Below are positions 16,507 through 24,540 of a DNA stretch of 64,000 nt, piece after piece. The position numbers were made by a program, and so were the translations under genes. Numbering within the stretch: the first letter of the stretch is position 1; each line of letters begins with the position of its first letter. This stretch comes from JANQTF01 sp041741415 (GTDB lineage: Bacteria; Bacteroidota; Bacteroidia; J057). The notes beneath the pieces were generated by a model. The model saw only the letters and a program-made list of their open reading frames with translations. It was not told the origin of the DNA and searched no databases. The stretch spans positions 62,001 to 126,000 of the forward strand of contig JBGSKC010000028.1 of assembly GCA_041741415.1 (NCBI GenBank). The letters run 5' to 3'.

Positions 16507-17727
16507 ATGACCCTACCCATCGTCCTTGCCGACGACAACCGCCTTTTTGACCTCCTGCCGCTCACCTACACCCGGCCGGTCTGGGATCTGCGCTGCGGCA
16601 TTTTTACCCAGCGCGAACGATGGGAAGCCTGGCTCGGTACCCAGGTATTTGGCCACGCTTCCGGGCCTTTGGGGCAGTCTTTCAGCAGGCTTCCCGACAG
16701 CGCCTGGGCCCTGGTCGTTAATTCCGGCATGATGCCGGATGCGGAACTCCTCCTTGCCCTGAATGAGCTTCAGCCCGACAACTTGTGGATTCAGCCCGAT
16801 GGCCAATGGCTTGCTGCTGTAGTTCCCACTCAGATGCTTCGCGACTGGACCGGGGTGCTGGATGCAGGCTTTTGGGAAGGAGCAGTGGAGCGGGAATTCG
16901 ATTTAGGATGGAAAGGATTGTGGCTCAGATTTCCGGAAGATCTGTTCATCAACAACGGGAGCATGATTGCCCGAGATTTTCCTCTGGCCACGCGACAGGG
17001 TCCATCCACGCCCATTACCGACCCGCACACCCGGGTTTATGGTGCCGACAACCTCTACGTAGCCCCAGGTGTTCGCATTCGCGCAGCCATCCTCAATGCC
17101 GAAGACGGCCCTATTTACCTCGGCCCACAGGCGCAAATCGGCGAGGGCGCCATCCTCGTGAGGCCTCACGCCATCTGTGCCAACGGAACAGTGGCTCTCG
17201 GTGCCAAACTCCGCGGCGACACCACCGTGGGCCCCTTCTGCAAAGTGGGCGGCGAAGTAAGTAATTCCATCCTCATGTCCTACTCCAACAAAGGGCACGA
17301 CGGCTATCTTGGCAATGCTGTGATCGGGAGTTGGTGCAATCTTGGAGCAGACACCAACAATTCCAACCTCAAAAACAATTATGCCGAAGTGAAGCTATGG
17401 CATGAAGCCAGCGGCCGGTTTCGTTCCACGGGGCTTCAGTTTTGCGGCCTGATCATGGGCGATCACAGCAAGTGCGGAATTAACACCATGTTCAACACGG
17501 GCACTGTGGTGGGAGTTTCGGCCAATATTTTTGGAGATGGTTTTCCCCGGCAAACGATTCCTTCCTTCTCCTGGGGTGGGGCAGCGGGGTTCAAAACTTA
17601 TGTGCTGGACAAAGCCCTGGAAGTGGCCGAACTGGTGATGCAGCGGCGTGGCATTAGCCTGAGCGAGGCGGATAAAGCCATCATGGCGGCAGTTTTTGAG
17701 CAAACAGCCGGGTTGCGTAAAGCCTGA
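16507..17727 (+). CDS. GlmU-like sugar nucleotidyltransferase with left-handed beta-helix domain
   Basis: A 406-residue protein of the Bacteroidota GlmU-family type. The N-terminal half (MTLPIVLADDNRLFDLLPLT, then TRPVWDLRCGI) resembles a divergent nucleotidyltransferase domain that lacks the usual Gly-rich GTRM loop. From about residue 185 hexapeptide repeats build a left-handed beta-helix (NLYVAPGVRIRAAILN, IYLGPQAQIGEGAIL, CNLGADTNNSNLKNNY), as in N-acetylglucosamine-1-phosphate uridyltransferase. Whether it acts as an acyltransferase, a uridyltransferase or both cannot be told. The start at 16507 is well supported. tpiA follows after 85 bases and may be cotranscribed. Confidence 0.8.
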   Translation: MTLPIVLADDNRLFDLLPLTYTRPVWDLRCGIFTQRERWEAWLGTQVFGHASGPLGQSFSRLPDSAWALVVNSGMMPDAELLLALNELQPDNLWIQPDGQWLAAVVPTQMLRDWTGVLDAGFWEGAVEREFDLGWKGLWLRFPEDLFINNGSMIARDFPLATRQGPSTPITDPHTRVYGADNLYVAPGVRIRAAILNAEDGPIYLGPQAQIGEGAILVRPHAICANGTVALGAKLRGDTTVGPFCKVGGEVSNSILMSYSNKGHDGYLGNAVIGSWCNLGADTNNSNLKNNYAEVKLWHEASGRFRSTGLQFCGLIMGDHSKCGINTMFNTGTVVGVSANIFGDGFPRQTIPSFSWGGAAGFKTYVLDKALEVAELVMQRRGISLSEADKAIMAAVFEQTAGLRKA

Positions 17728-17812
17728 GCAGGGCCGGGAGCGAAGAATTTGAAAGCCACGAAAAAAAAGTCATTTTTGCCCGGGCTAATTCTTTTCCCCA
17801 ATCTTTTTTCCC

Positions 17813-18577
17813 ATGCGCAAACACATCGCCGCTGGCAACTGGAAGATGAACCTGAGCGCTACTGAGGCGCAAACTCTCACCAGTGAAATCCTCACGATGG
17901 TCGAGGCCGAATATCACGGCCAGGCCGAAGTCGTTTTTGCCCCCCCATTTCCCTATCTGTCGCTGGTTCACCACCTGACGAAAGGGGCATCCCGCTTTCA
18001 CCTGGCTGCCCAAAACATGCACCAGGAAGTGAGCGGTGCCTTTACTGGCGAAACCTCCGTCGATATGATCCGGGCAGTGGGTGCCAGCCATGTGCTCATC
18101 GGGCATTCAGAACGCAGGCAGTATTTTGGCGAAACCAACGAACTATTGGCTCGCAAGGTCGACCTCGCACTGGCCAAGGGCCTTACTCCTATCTATTGCC
18201 TGGGCGAAACCCTGGCGGAGCGGGAAGCGGGCCGCACGCTTGACGTAAACCGTGAGCAGCTCCATGGCGGGTTGTTCCATCTTTCCGCAGAGGATTTTGG
18301 CCGGGTCGTGATTGCCTATGAGCCTGTGTGGGCGATCGGAACTGGCAAAACCGCCAGCCCCGACCAGGCACAGGAAGTGCACACCTTTCTGCGCCAGGAA
18401 ATCAGTGGCCACTATGGAAGCGAAGTAGCCGACAATTGCAGCCTCCTGTATGGCGGCAGTGTGAAAGCTTCCAATGCGAAGGAATTGTTTTCTCAACCCG
18501 ACATCGACGGCGGACTTGTGGGGGGTGCCAGCCTCCAGTCGCGTGAATTTACTGAAATCATCAAAGCCCTGCCATAG
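17813..18577 (+). CDS. tpiA: Triosephosphate isomerase
   Basis: Glycolytic TIM-barrel enzyme that interconverts dihydroxyacetone phosphate and glyceraldehyde 3-phosphate. The 254-residue product has the substrate lysine in AGNWKMN (Lys13), the electrophile histidine in IGHSERR, the catalytic glutamate in AYEPVWAIGTGKTA and the phosphate-binding loop YGGSVKASNA and GGLVGGASL. Length is normal. It shares a strand with the GlmU-like gene and ends in a strong terminator. Confidence 0.99.
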   Translation: MRKHIAAGNWKMNLSATEAQTLTSEILTMVEAEYHGQAEVVFAPPFPYLSLVHHLTKGASRFHLAAQNMHQEVSGAFTGETSVDMIRAVGASHVLIGHSERRQYFGETNELLARKVDLALAKGLTPIYCLGETLAEREAGRTLDVNREQLHGGLFHLSAEDFGRVVIAYEPVWAIGTGKTASPDQAQEVHTFLRQEISGHYGSEVADNCSLLYGGSVKASNAKELFSQPDIDGGLVGGASLQSREFTEIIKALP

Positions 18578-18608
18578 GCAACATGGCCTTGTGCAAAAAT
18601 TCTATATC

Positions 18609-18648
18609 CAGGGAAGTGCCTGACCAGCAGGTACTTCCCTGTTTTTTT
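18609..18648 (+). terminator. Intrinsic terminator after tpiA
   Basis: A stem of CAGGGAAGTGCCTG with CAGGTACTTCCCTG (one mismatch) is followed by seven T, 31 bases after the stop. Confidence 0.9.
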
Positions 18649-19491
18649 GCCAACTGCATTCGCATCTCGCCTCGAATATCCAATCACCCCGCCAATTGCT
18701 AATAAGCCAAGGCCAAAGGGTAAGGTAGTAGACAGATTCCCTGGCAGGATCCGCTCGCACAAACAAACCCTTTGGGTCCATAAAATCTCTTCGACCTCCT
18801 GCGTTATTTGGGCAGAAATTGGAGGGGGAATGAGCAGAACAATGCACAAGCAGAAAATACCGGATGAATTTACAAGAGGAGACATGTGAGCAAGAATAAA
18901 ATGGGACACATTGGAGCAGAAAGAGAACACAACAGCGTGGCATTATCGGGGCCGGAGGCACCAACAACGTGAGCATTTAGAAAAGAAGTTTATTCAAAAT
19001 CCAGAACAAATCAACTACCTGCTTTTGGCGGTTTGCTCAGTCAACGGTGGAAATGCCTCATATTTTGCGCTAAAAAAAGGAGAAAGCTGGACACTGCCGC
19101 AATTGCTTAATCTTAATTTAATTAACTAACAATCAGCACTTTAATTCTACCCGTTTCCATGTTTTCTCCTTCTGTCCTGAGCGAGGAAAACAGATTCATT
19201 TGAAAAGGTTTTTTCTATTTGCTCAATGTCTAATTGTTTTGCCAAAATGAAAATACCTGAAAGCATAAACATTTCCATTTATTTGACAAAAAAATTGCCT
19301 TCTATAGTTGATTTTTTCAGGTCGGAAGCAGGAAAAAGCCTTCTGAAAACAACCCTCAGGACGATAAATACATCCTATTCCGAAGATCGTATTTTTCAAT
19401 TACACTAGGCTCTTTTCCATCAAACTTAACATTTACCCCATGTATGGCTAAATTCGGATGAATAGGTTTGTAAAAACCTACCGACTTCGCC
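18649..19491. other. Gene-poor AT-rich stretch
   Basis: About 840 bases between tpiA and the T9SS protein with no supported gene. A minus-strand frame (18493-18930) begins with a plausible signal peptide (ending PPISAQ) but runs through the tpiA terminator into antisense tpiA sequence, so it is at best a decayed remnant. The right half (19130-19420) is very AT-rich. Confidence 0.55.
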
Positions 19492-20622
19492 GTGAAAAAA
19501 TCTCTGTTGCTCTGCCTCCTCCTCACCACCGGAGCAGGTATTCTCTCTGCCCAAACGATCTGGCAGGAAACTTTTACCTATGCTGATGGCACCACCACCG
19601 GGGCCAACCTCAACACCGCCAACCCAGCAGCCGACTGGACCGCTGCCTGCGCTACCTGCCTGCCAGGGGACTGGTTCGAAGTACGAGGCAATCGGATGGA
19701 GGGTCTTGACACCAACGGCCCAGGCACCCTCACCACCGAAGTTATTGATATTTCCGCCTACCCGGCCGGGGTAATCTTTGAGGTGGACCTTGAAGAACTT
19801 GGCACCATGGAAGGCTGCACCGCCGGCTGCGACTTTAACTGCATCGACTGGGTGCGCATCGAATACAGCCTCAATGGTGGACCATTCGTTGACTGGTCCA
19901 GTCCCCTGGGCGGGACTTGTGCCACAGCTCCTACCAGCGCCCCCGACACCTATGTTGTATTTGACGATTTTGCCCCCTTCACATTTTCTCAAACGGGCAT
20001 CGTGGGAAACACCCTGCAAATCCGGATTTCAGTACAAAGCTGGGCCGCTGCCGAGCAGCATTTTATCGACAACATCATCGTGTTTCTGCCTGTCCCAGCT
20101 CCGGTGGAGCTCTTTTCCTTTGAAGCCAACCTCGTCAATCAGGGGACTGTTGCGCTCAACTGGGAAGTAGGGGTGGAAGAGAATGTTCAGGCTTATGTTG
20201 TGGAGCGCCGCCTCGCTGAAGAAACCCAATTCCAGCCTGTGGGCGAGGTGCCAGCCATTGGGCTCCCAGCCTACCGCTATGAAGACCAGGTTTCCGGAAC
20301 TGGCACTGCCTTCTACCGCCTCCACATCCTCGATTTTGACGGCCAATTCGACTACTCCAGCATCGTCGAAGTTTCTCTGGCCGATCGGCAGGCCGTGGAG
20401 GTTTTCCCACAACCAGCCACGGATCAGCTCCACCTGCGGGTTGCTGGTGCGAGCCTGACTGCCGCCCACATTCTGGACCTGGCGGGTCGTATGGTGGCTA
20501 CCCAGGAGGGCACGGGCGCCGAAGAAGTGTCCATCAACCTGAGCGAACTTCCAGCCGGTTTGTATCTCTATGAGCTTCGCAGCCAGGGTGCCGCGTGGAA
20601 AGGAAGATTCATCAAGGAATAA
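19492..20622 (+). CDS. Secreted T9SS cargo protein of unknown function
   Basis: A 376-residue protein starting at a GTG (19492) that gives a clean signal peptide (KKSLLLCLLLTTGAGILSAQ). Residues 25-200 form a beta-rich jellyroll-like domain with paired cysteines (ACATCLPGDWF, CTAGCDFNCIDWV) and a ligand-binding-like IEYSLNGGPFVDW strand. Residues 205-290 are a fibronectin-like spacer (VELFSFEANL, VALNWEVGVEENV). The last 80 are a type A T9SS sorting domain (VEVFPQPATDQLHL, ELPAGLYLYELRS, FIKE). The cargo would be exported through the outer membrane and its sorting domain cleaved. The ligand is unknown; disulfides are likely. Confidence 0.85.
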   Translation: MKKSLLLCLLLTTGAGILSAQTIWQETFTYADGTTTGANLNTANPAADWTAACATCLPGDWFEVRGNRMEGLDTNGPGTLTTEVIDISAYPAGVIFEVDLEELGTMEGCTAGCDFNCIDWVRIEYSLNGGPFVDWSSPLGGTCATAPTSAPDTYVVFDDFAPFTFSQTGIVGNTLQIRISVQSWAAAEQHFIDNIIVFLPVPAPVELFSFEANLVNQGTVALNWEVGVEENVQAYVVERRLAEETQFQPVGEVPAIGLPAYRYEDQVSGTGTAFYRLHILDFDGQFDYSSIVEVSLADRQAVEVFPQPATDQLHLRVAGASLTAAHILDLAGRMVATQEGTGAEEVSINLSELPAGLYLYELRSQGAAWKGRFIKE

Positions 20623-20654
20623 CCTCCCTGATTCGAATAGCTTTATTTTCCTGC

Positions 20655-20698
20655 AAACGATAACTCCCCTTCGCTTTGGTGAAGGGGAGTTATCGTTT
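20655..20698 (+). terminator. Terminator-like hairpin after the T9SS gene
   Basis: Twenty-base arms (AAACGATAACTCCCCTTCGC-type, 20655-20674, with its complement to 20698) form a near-perfect hairpin with a four-base loop, followed by a short T-run. Probably bidirectional. Confidence 0.7.
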
Positions 20699-20725
20699 CG
20701 GAGTGAGCCGGAGCTGATGGAGGTT

Positions 20726-20769
20726 CAAGCAATGAGGCCCCTCCCTTCGGTCGGGGGCCTCATTGCTTG
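20726..20769. repeat. Palindromic repeat, compact copy A
   Basis: Sixteen-base perfect arms (CAAGCAATGAGGCCCC at 20726-20741 and its complement at 20754-20769) enclose a short loop. A 37-base stretch at 20719-20755 is repeated exactly at 20806-20842, and 33 bases at 20753-20785 recur at 20921-20953. Confidence 0.85.
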
Positions 20770-20803
20770 CGGAGGCGGAGGGATTAGCAACTGATCCCCG
20801 GTG
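20768..20803 (-). pseudogene. Decayed fragment of the tRNA-Ser 3' end
   Basis: Minus-strand sequence matches the acceptor 3' strand and T arm of the neighbouring tRNA-Ser: CCGCCTCCGC and AATCCCTC are identical, the T loop is mutated (GATCAGTTGCTAATC in place of GGTTCGAATC), and the match stops after CACCGGGG. No remainder of a tRNA follows. It lies inside the duplicated block described for 20719-20953. Confidence 0.7.
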
Positions 20804-20812
20804 GGGGAGGTT

Positions 20813-20937
20813 CAAGCAATGAGGCCCCTCCCTTCGGTCGGGCTTTTTTGTTGGCGTCTGCTTCGAAAGCCTCCGGCTTCCTCGCTGCCGCCAACAAAAA
20901 AAGCCCCCTCGCTTACGCTCGGGGGCCTCATTGCTTG
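20813..20937. repeat. Nested palindromic repeat, extended copy B
   Basis: The outer 16-base arms are those of copy A (20813-20828 and 20922-20937). Between them a second inverted pair, GGGCTTTTTTGTTGGCG (20840-20856) with CGCCAACAAAAAAAGCCC (20889-20906, one extra A), encloses a third small stem (GAAAGCC/GGCTTC). Nearly all 125 bases are palindromic. On the minus strand it directly follows the tRNA-Ser and may end its transcript. Confidence 0.85.
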
Positions 20938-21022
20938 CGGAGGCGGAGGGATTCGAACCCCCGGTGCCTTTCGACACAACGGTTTTCAAGACCGCCGCAT
21001 TCGACCGCTCTGCCACACCTCC
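20938..21022 (-). tRNA. tRNA-Ser (anticodon TGA)
   Basis: Minus-strand cloverleaf with acceptor ends GGAGGTG/CGCCTCC, a class II variable arm (GTGTCGAAAGGCAC) as expected for serine, and the T arm GGGTTCGAATCCC. The anticodon loop CTTGAAA places TGA at 20986-20988 (complement). The discriminator is G; the CCA end is not encoded (GCAAGC follows). It is 85 bases including the discriminator and is flanked downstream by the palindromic repeats and a partial copy of its own 3' end. Confidence 0.96.
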
Positions 21023-21091
21023 GGCGCAAACATACGACGGTTTCTGAATTCTGGCAAAGGCAGGGTAGAAAATATCGGGGCGGGACGCTTT

Positions 21092-24000
21092 TTATTGGGC
21101 TGCACGGAGCAAACGATACACCTGAAGTGCCTGCCGGTTAACTCCAACCACCAGAAGCGGGCTTTCCCCGTCAAAATAAGCGGCAGATTCGACCTGTCCG
21201 CGAATGTTGAGACCGGTGCGGGTAGCGGGGAGCACCACCAAGGTTCCGCCTTCGGGGCAACTCAGCATCAGGCCACGGTTGGCGTCGTAGTAACCCGTTG
21301 AAACATCGTAGCTGTGATCGTTGCCGAGGAGCAGGACGTCGGGGCGGCCATCGCCGGTAAAATCGCGAATGAGCATTTCCCTGACTGGCGCCACTTGCGC
21401 TATGCGAGGCAATTCTTCCCACCGAAACTTTCCACTGCCTTCGTTCCACAGCACATAATGGCCGGTAGCATTTACCCAACGCTTACTCTCCGCAGGGAGG
21501 CTATCGGGGTTAAAAATCTGCGGCAGGGAAGTCCGGGAAAAGTCGACATAACTGGTAAAGCGATTCCTGAAAAAGGGCGACTGAGACGCTAGTTCGTCGA
21601 GGTAATTGACTGGATACTCGGTCATCGCGCCATTTTCGTCCTGCCAGTAGGCCGTAGAAACAGGGTCAATGGCTCCGTTGGCGTCGATGTCGATTGCATA
21701 AATTCGCAGCGGGTGGGAGTCGCCAACCCGAAACCGGTGGTTGTGACCCAGGTTGCCCAGCACATAGTCTTCGTCGCCGTCCTGATCAAGATCCACAGCC
21801 GCCACTGCCGACCAAAAACCGTGGTAGCGATCCAGGCTGGGGGCCTTCGCCAGCTCCATGCTTTTACCCGCCTGATTGCGAAGCAGGGCGATGGCGTCCC
21901 ATTCCCTGGTTACCATCAAATCGGGGTAGCCATCGCCATCCACATCCGACCAAACGGCGTCGGTTACCATGCCTAACTCCATTTTCTGCACCCCTTCCGG
22001 CAGGAATCTTCCGCCATCATTGCGCAACACATAGGAGGCTGGTGCAAGGGGAAAGCTTCCTTTGAGGATCCTTGCCCCGATAAACAGGTCCAAATCCCCA
22101 TCTTTATCCATGTCTGCCGGCACCACGACCGAGGCTGAAAAAGCCGGAACCGGGAGCGGCTCAGCAAGGAAACTGCCTCCCTGATTGCGGTAGAGGAGAT
22201 GGAGATAGGCTTCGCTTTCTTCATTCGCGTAGCCCCCCGCCAAAGCGATGAGGTCATTGTCTTTGTCTCCATCCACATCCAGCAACAGGAGATCGGCCTC
22301 GGAGCAAACTTTCCGGTCTGAGAGGCCGGGAATGCTGTCTTTTTCAAATCCATCGCCTTTCCGGAGGAACACCTGTGTGGGCAGCATATCGCTGGCGCCG
22401 ATCAGAAGGTCTTCCAGGCCGTCGTTGTTCAGGTCGCCCTGGGCCATGCAAGGGCCGATCATCGAGAACTTGTGGGGGAGAATGCGCTGGTTTTGGAAAA
22501 AGTCAACGTAGTCATTTTCCTGGTGCAGGTAATCCAGCACGCTTTCTTGTCTGGCAAACAAAGCAGCACCAGCCAAAAGCCTTGTCGATGCGGGGCGGGC
22601 CCCGGCCTGCCGAAGGGTCAGGAGCTGATTGGCAGACACATTGGTGAGGAAGGTTTCCTCTTTGCCGCCTGGCCATAACACTTTGACGGAATCGGCTTGT
22701 GCAAGGGTTCCCATGCCAAAATGAATCATTGGCTCCACGGAGGAAATATACCCACGAGACAGATTAAGCTCCTGGAAGGTGAGTTTGCCATTCGCCCACA
22801 TCTCCACCTTGGCCCCGATGGCGAGGGTATTGGGGGCTTCTCCCTCCAGTTGAAGGCGGAGGTAATGCTGTTTAGCCTTGCCGGGTTCGTTGGTGTGGTT
22901 CTGGTAAATGAAAGCCGGATCATCGATGTTGTTTACCACATAGTCTAGGTCGCCGTCGTTATCGAGGTCCACAAAAGAAGCGCCATTGGAAAAGGATGGC
23001 AGTTCCAGCCCCCATTCTTTGGTGCGGTTTTCAAATTGCAAGTCCCCAACCTGTTCGTAGGCGTAGTTGGAAACCTTGACCACGGGAATTCGCTCCAGCA
23101 CCATTTCCTCGGTTGCGAGGTGACCATAGGTTTGGGCTTTAAAAATGGTGAAATCCTTGTCGGTGAGGTCTTTGGGAAACCCGTTGGTAATGAGCAGGTC
23201 GCGGTCGCCGTCGTTGTCGAAGTCGGCAAACAGCGGGGACCAGCTCCATTCTGTTTCAAACACGCCGAGCAGTTGGCCCACCTCACTGAAAGGCATGGCT
23301 TCTTCGCCCTGCAGGCCATTGTGAAGCTGCACCATGTTCCGCACAAACTGCGGCTGATAGCCATACTTCAGGTTGTTTTGGTAGAATTGGTAGCTGTTGC
23401 CGTTAATGGTTTGCTTTTTCCGGGCATATACTTCGGGCAGCATGTCCAGGGTCATCACATCAGGATAGCCGTCGTGGTTGATGTCGGCCATGTCGTTGCC
23501 CATGGAAAACTTCGAGGTGTAGCTCAGCAGTTGATCGGCGACATTTTTGAAGGTGCCATTCCCTTGGTTGAGATAAACGAAATCGTTGGAAATGTAGTCG
23601 TTGGAGATGTAGAGATCAGGATAACCGTCTTTATTGAGGTCTCCAACAGCAATCCCAAGGCCATACCCTTCAATGGTGATACCTGCTTCGGCCGTGACAT
23701 TGGTAAAAGTTCCGTCTCCGTTGTTGAGGTAAAACTGGTCGTTATTGATGGCGGTACCGTCGGAAATTTTGGGCCGGAAATTGGTGGGAATGGCCACCGT
23801 GAGCACGTTGTTGAGCACATACAGGTCGAGGTCTCCGTCGAGGTCATAGTCGAGGAAGGCCGAATGGACTGAATAGCCCTGGTCGGCGACGCCATATTTT
23901 TCTGCCTGCTCAGTGAAAGACGGCTGGCCTGCGCCATCGAGCCCGCCATGAATCCACAACCGGTTGGGCCGAAGGCTGGAATCTTTGCTGCAGGTGGCAG

Positions 24001-24373
24001 TGAAGTACAAATCTGGCCATCCATCTCCGTTCACATCTCCAACCGCTACGCCACTGAACCACTGGCTGCTGTCGAGCCCGGCCAGCTGGCTGCTGATGTC
24101 CTGAAAGTGAAAATCTCCCTGATTGAGGTAAACCCGGGTCATTACCTGGTTTCCAACGAAGATCAAATCCTGATAGCCATCTTTGTTGAGGTCCACTACC
24201 CCAACGCCGCCGCCGTTGTACATGTACTCGTTTTTGAGGATGTTGAAACTGTCGGTTGGGGTAATTTGATTGTTGAAGGAAATGCCGGTATGAGAGGGCT
24301 CCATTCGTTCAAAACGGGGTTGCTCACAAGCCATCAGCACAGTCACAAGCAACAAAGTGGCAAGGAATTTCAT
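21092..24373 (-). CDS. FG-GAP/VCBS-repeat lipoprotein of the CRTAC1/UnbV type
   Basis: A 1093-residue lipoprotein (lipobox VLMAC, Cys16) made of FG-GAP repeats that would fold as beta-propellers with calcium loops, for example DLNKDGYQDLIFVGN, DVNGDGWPDLYFT, DYDLDGDLDLYV and DVDGDGYPDLMVTREW. A central ASPIC/UnbV module lies near residues 520-590 (LSRGYISSVEPMIHFGMG then VKVLWPGGKEE). Such proteins sit on the cell surface next to SusC/SusD pairs and probably bind or present substrate. It is downstream of susD on the same strand but separated by 167 bases and a terminator, so it may be transcribed separately. No catalytic motif is visible. Confidence 0.85.
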   Translation of the reverse strand: MKFLATLLLVTVLMACEQPRFERMEPSHTGISFNNQITPTDSFNILKNEYMYNGGGVGVVDLNKDGYQDLIFVGNQVMTRVYLNQGDFHFQDISSQLAGLDSSQWFSGVAVGDVNGDGWPDLYFTATCSKDSSLRPNRLWIHGGLDGAGQPSFTEQAEKYGVADQGYSVHSAFLDYDLDGDLDLYVLNNVLTVAIPTNFRPKISDGTAINNDQFYLNNGDGTFTNVTAEAGITIEGYGLGIAVGDLNKDGYPDLYISNDYISNDFVYLNQGNGTFKNVADQLLSYTSKFSMGNDMADINHDGYPDVMTLDMLPEVYARKKQTINGNSYQFYQNNLKYGYQPQFVRNMVQLHNGLQGEEAMPFSEVGQLLGVFETEWSWSPLFADFDNDGDRDLLITNGFPKDLTDKDFTIFKAQTYGHLATEEMVLERIPVVKVSNYAYEQVGDLQFENRTKEWGLELPSFSNGASFVDLDNDGDLDYVVNNIDDPAFIYQNHTNEPGKAKQHYLRLQLEGEAPNTLAIGAKVEMWANGKLTFQELNLSRGYISSVEPMIHFGMGTLAQADSVKVLWPGGKEETFLTNVSANQLLTLRQAGARPASTRLLAGAALFARQESVLDYLHQENDYVDFFQNQRILPHKFSMIGPCMAQGDLNNDGLEDLLIGASDMLPTQVFLRKGDGFEKDSIPGLSDRKVCSEADLLLLDVDGDKDNDLIALAGGYANEESEAYLHLLYRNQGGSFLAEPLPVPAFSASVVVPADMDKDGDLDLFIGARILKGSFPLAPASYVLRNDGGRFLPEGVQKMELGMVTDAVWSDVDGDGYPDLMVTREWDAIALLRNQAGKSMELAKAPSLDRYHGFWSAVAAVDLDQDGDEDYVLGNLGHNHRFRVGDSHPLRIYAIDIDANGAIDPVSTAYWQDENGAMTEYPVNYLDELASQSPFFRNRFTSYVDFSRTSLPQIFNPDSLPAESKRWVNATGHYVLWNEGSGKFRWEELPRIAQVAPVREMLIRDFTGDGRPDVLLLGNDHSYDVSTGYYDANRGLMLSCPEGGTLVVLPATRTGLNIRGQVESAAYFDGESPLLVVGVNRQALQVYRLLRAAQ

Positions 24374-24485
24374 AGGGGTTGAGAAACAGATTTAACGAAG
24401 GGTACTATCCTCAAAAATAACCAATTCTCCGGTTTATGGGAAGTGGAAATGAAGATAACACAGGATGGAGGGAGGGCATGGCCAT

Positions 24486-24516
24486 AAACAAAATCAGCCG
24501 CCCGAAGGCGGCTGAT
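24486..24516 (-). terminator. Terminator after susD
   Basis: Perfect ten-base stem (ATCAGCCGCC and its complement, 24493-24516) with a four-base loop, followed on the minus strand by TTTTGTTT. It lies 25 bases downstream of the susD stop. Confidence 0.85.
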
Positions 24517-24540
24517 ATCATAATTCTCAGCTGAGAAATC

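Noticed and set aside
18493..18930. Minus-strand frame with a plausible signal peptide downstream of tpiA
   Set aside because: It runs through the tpiA terminator and into antisense tpiA sequence; at best a decayed gene, no homology recognised.
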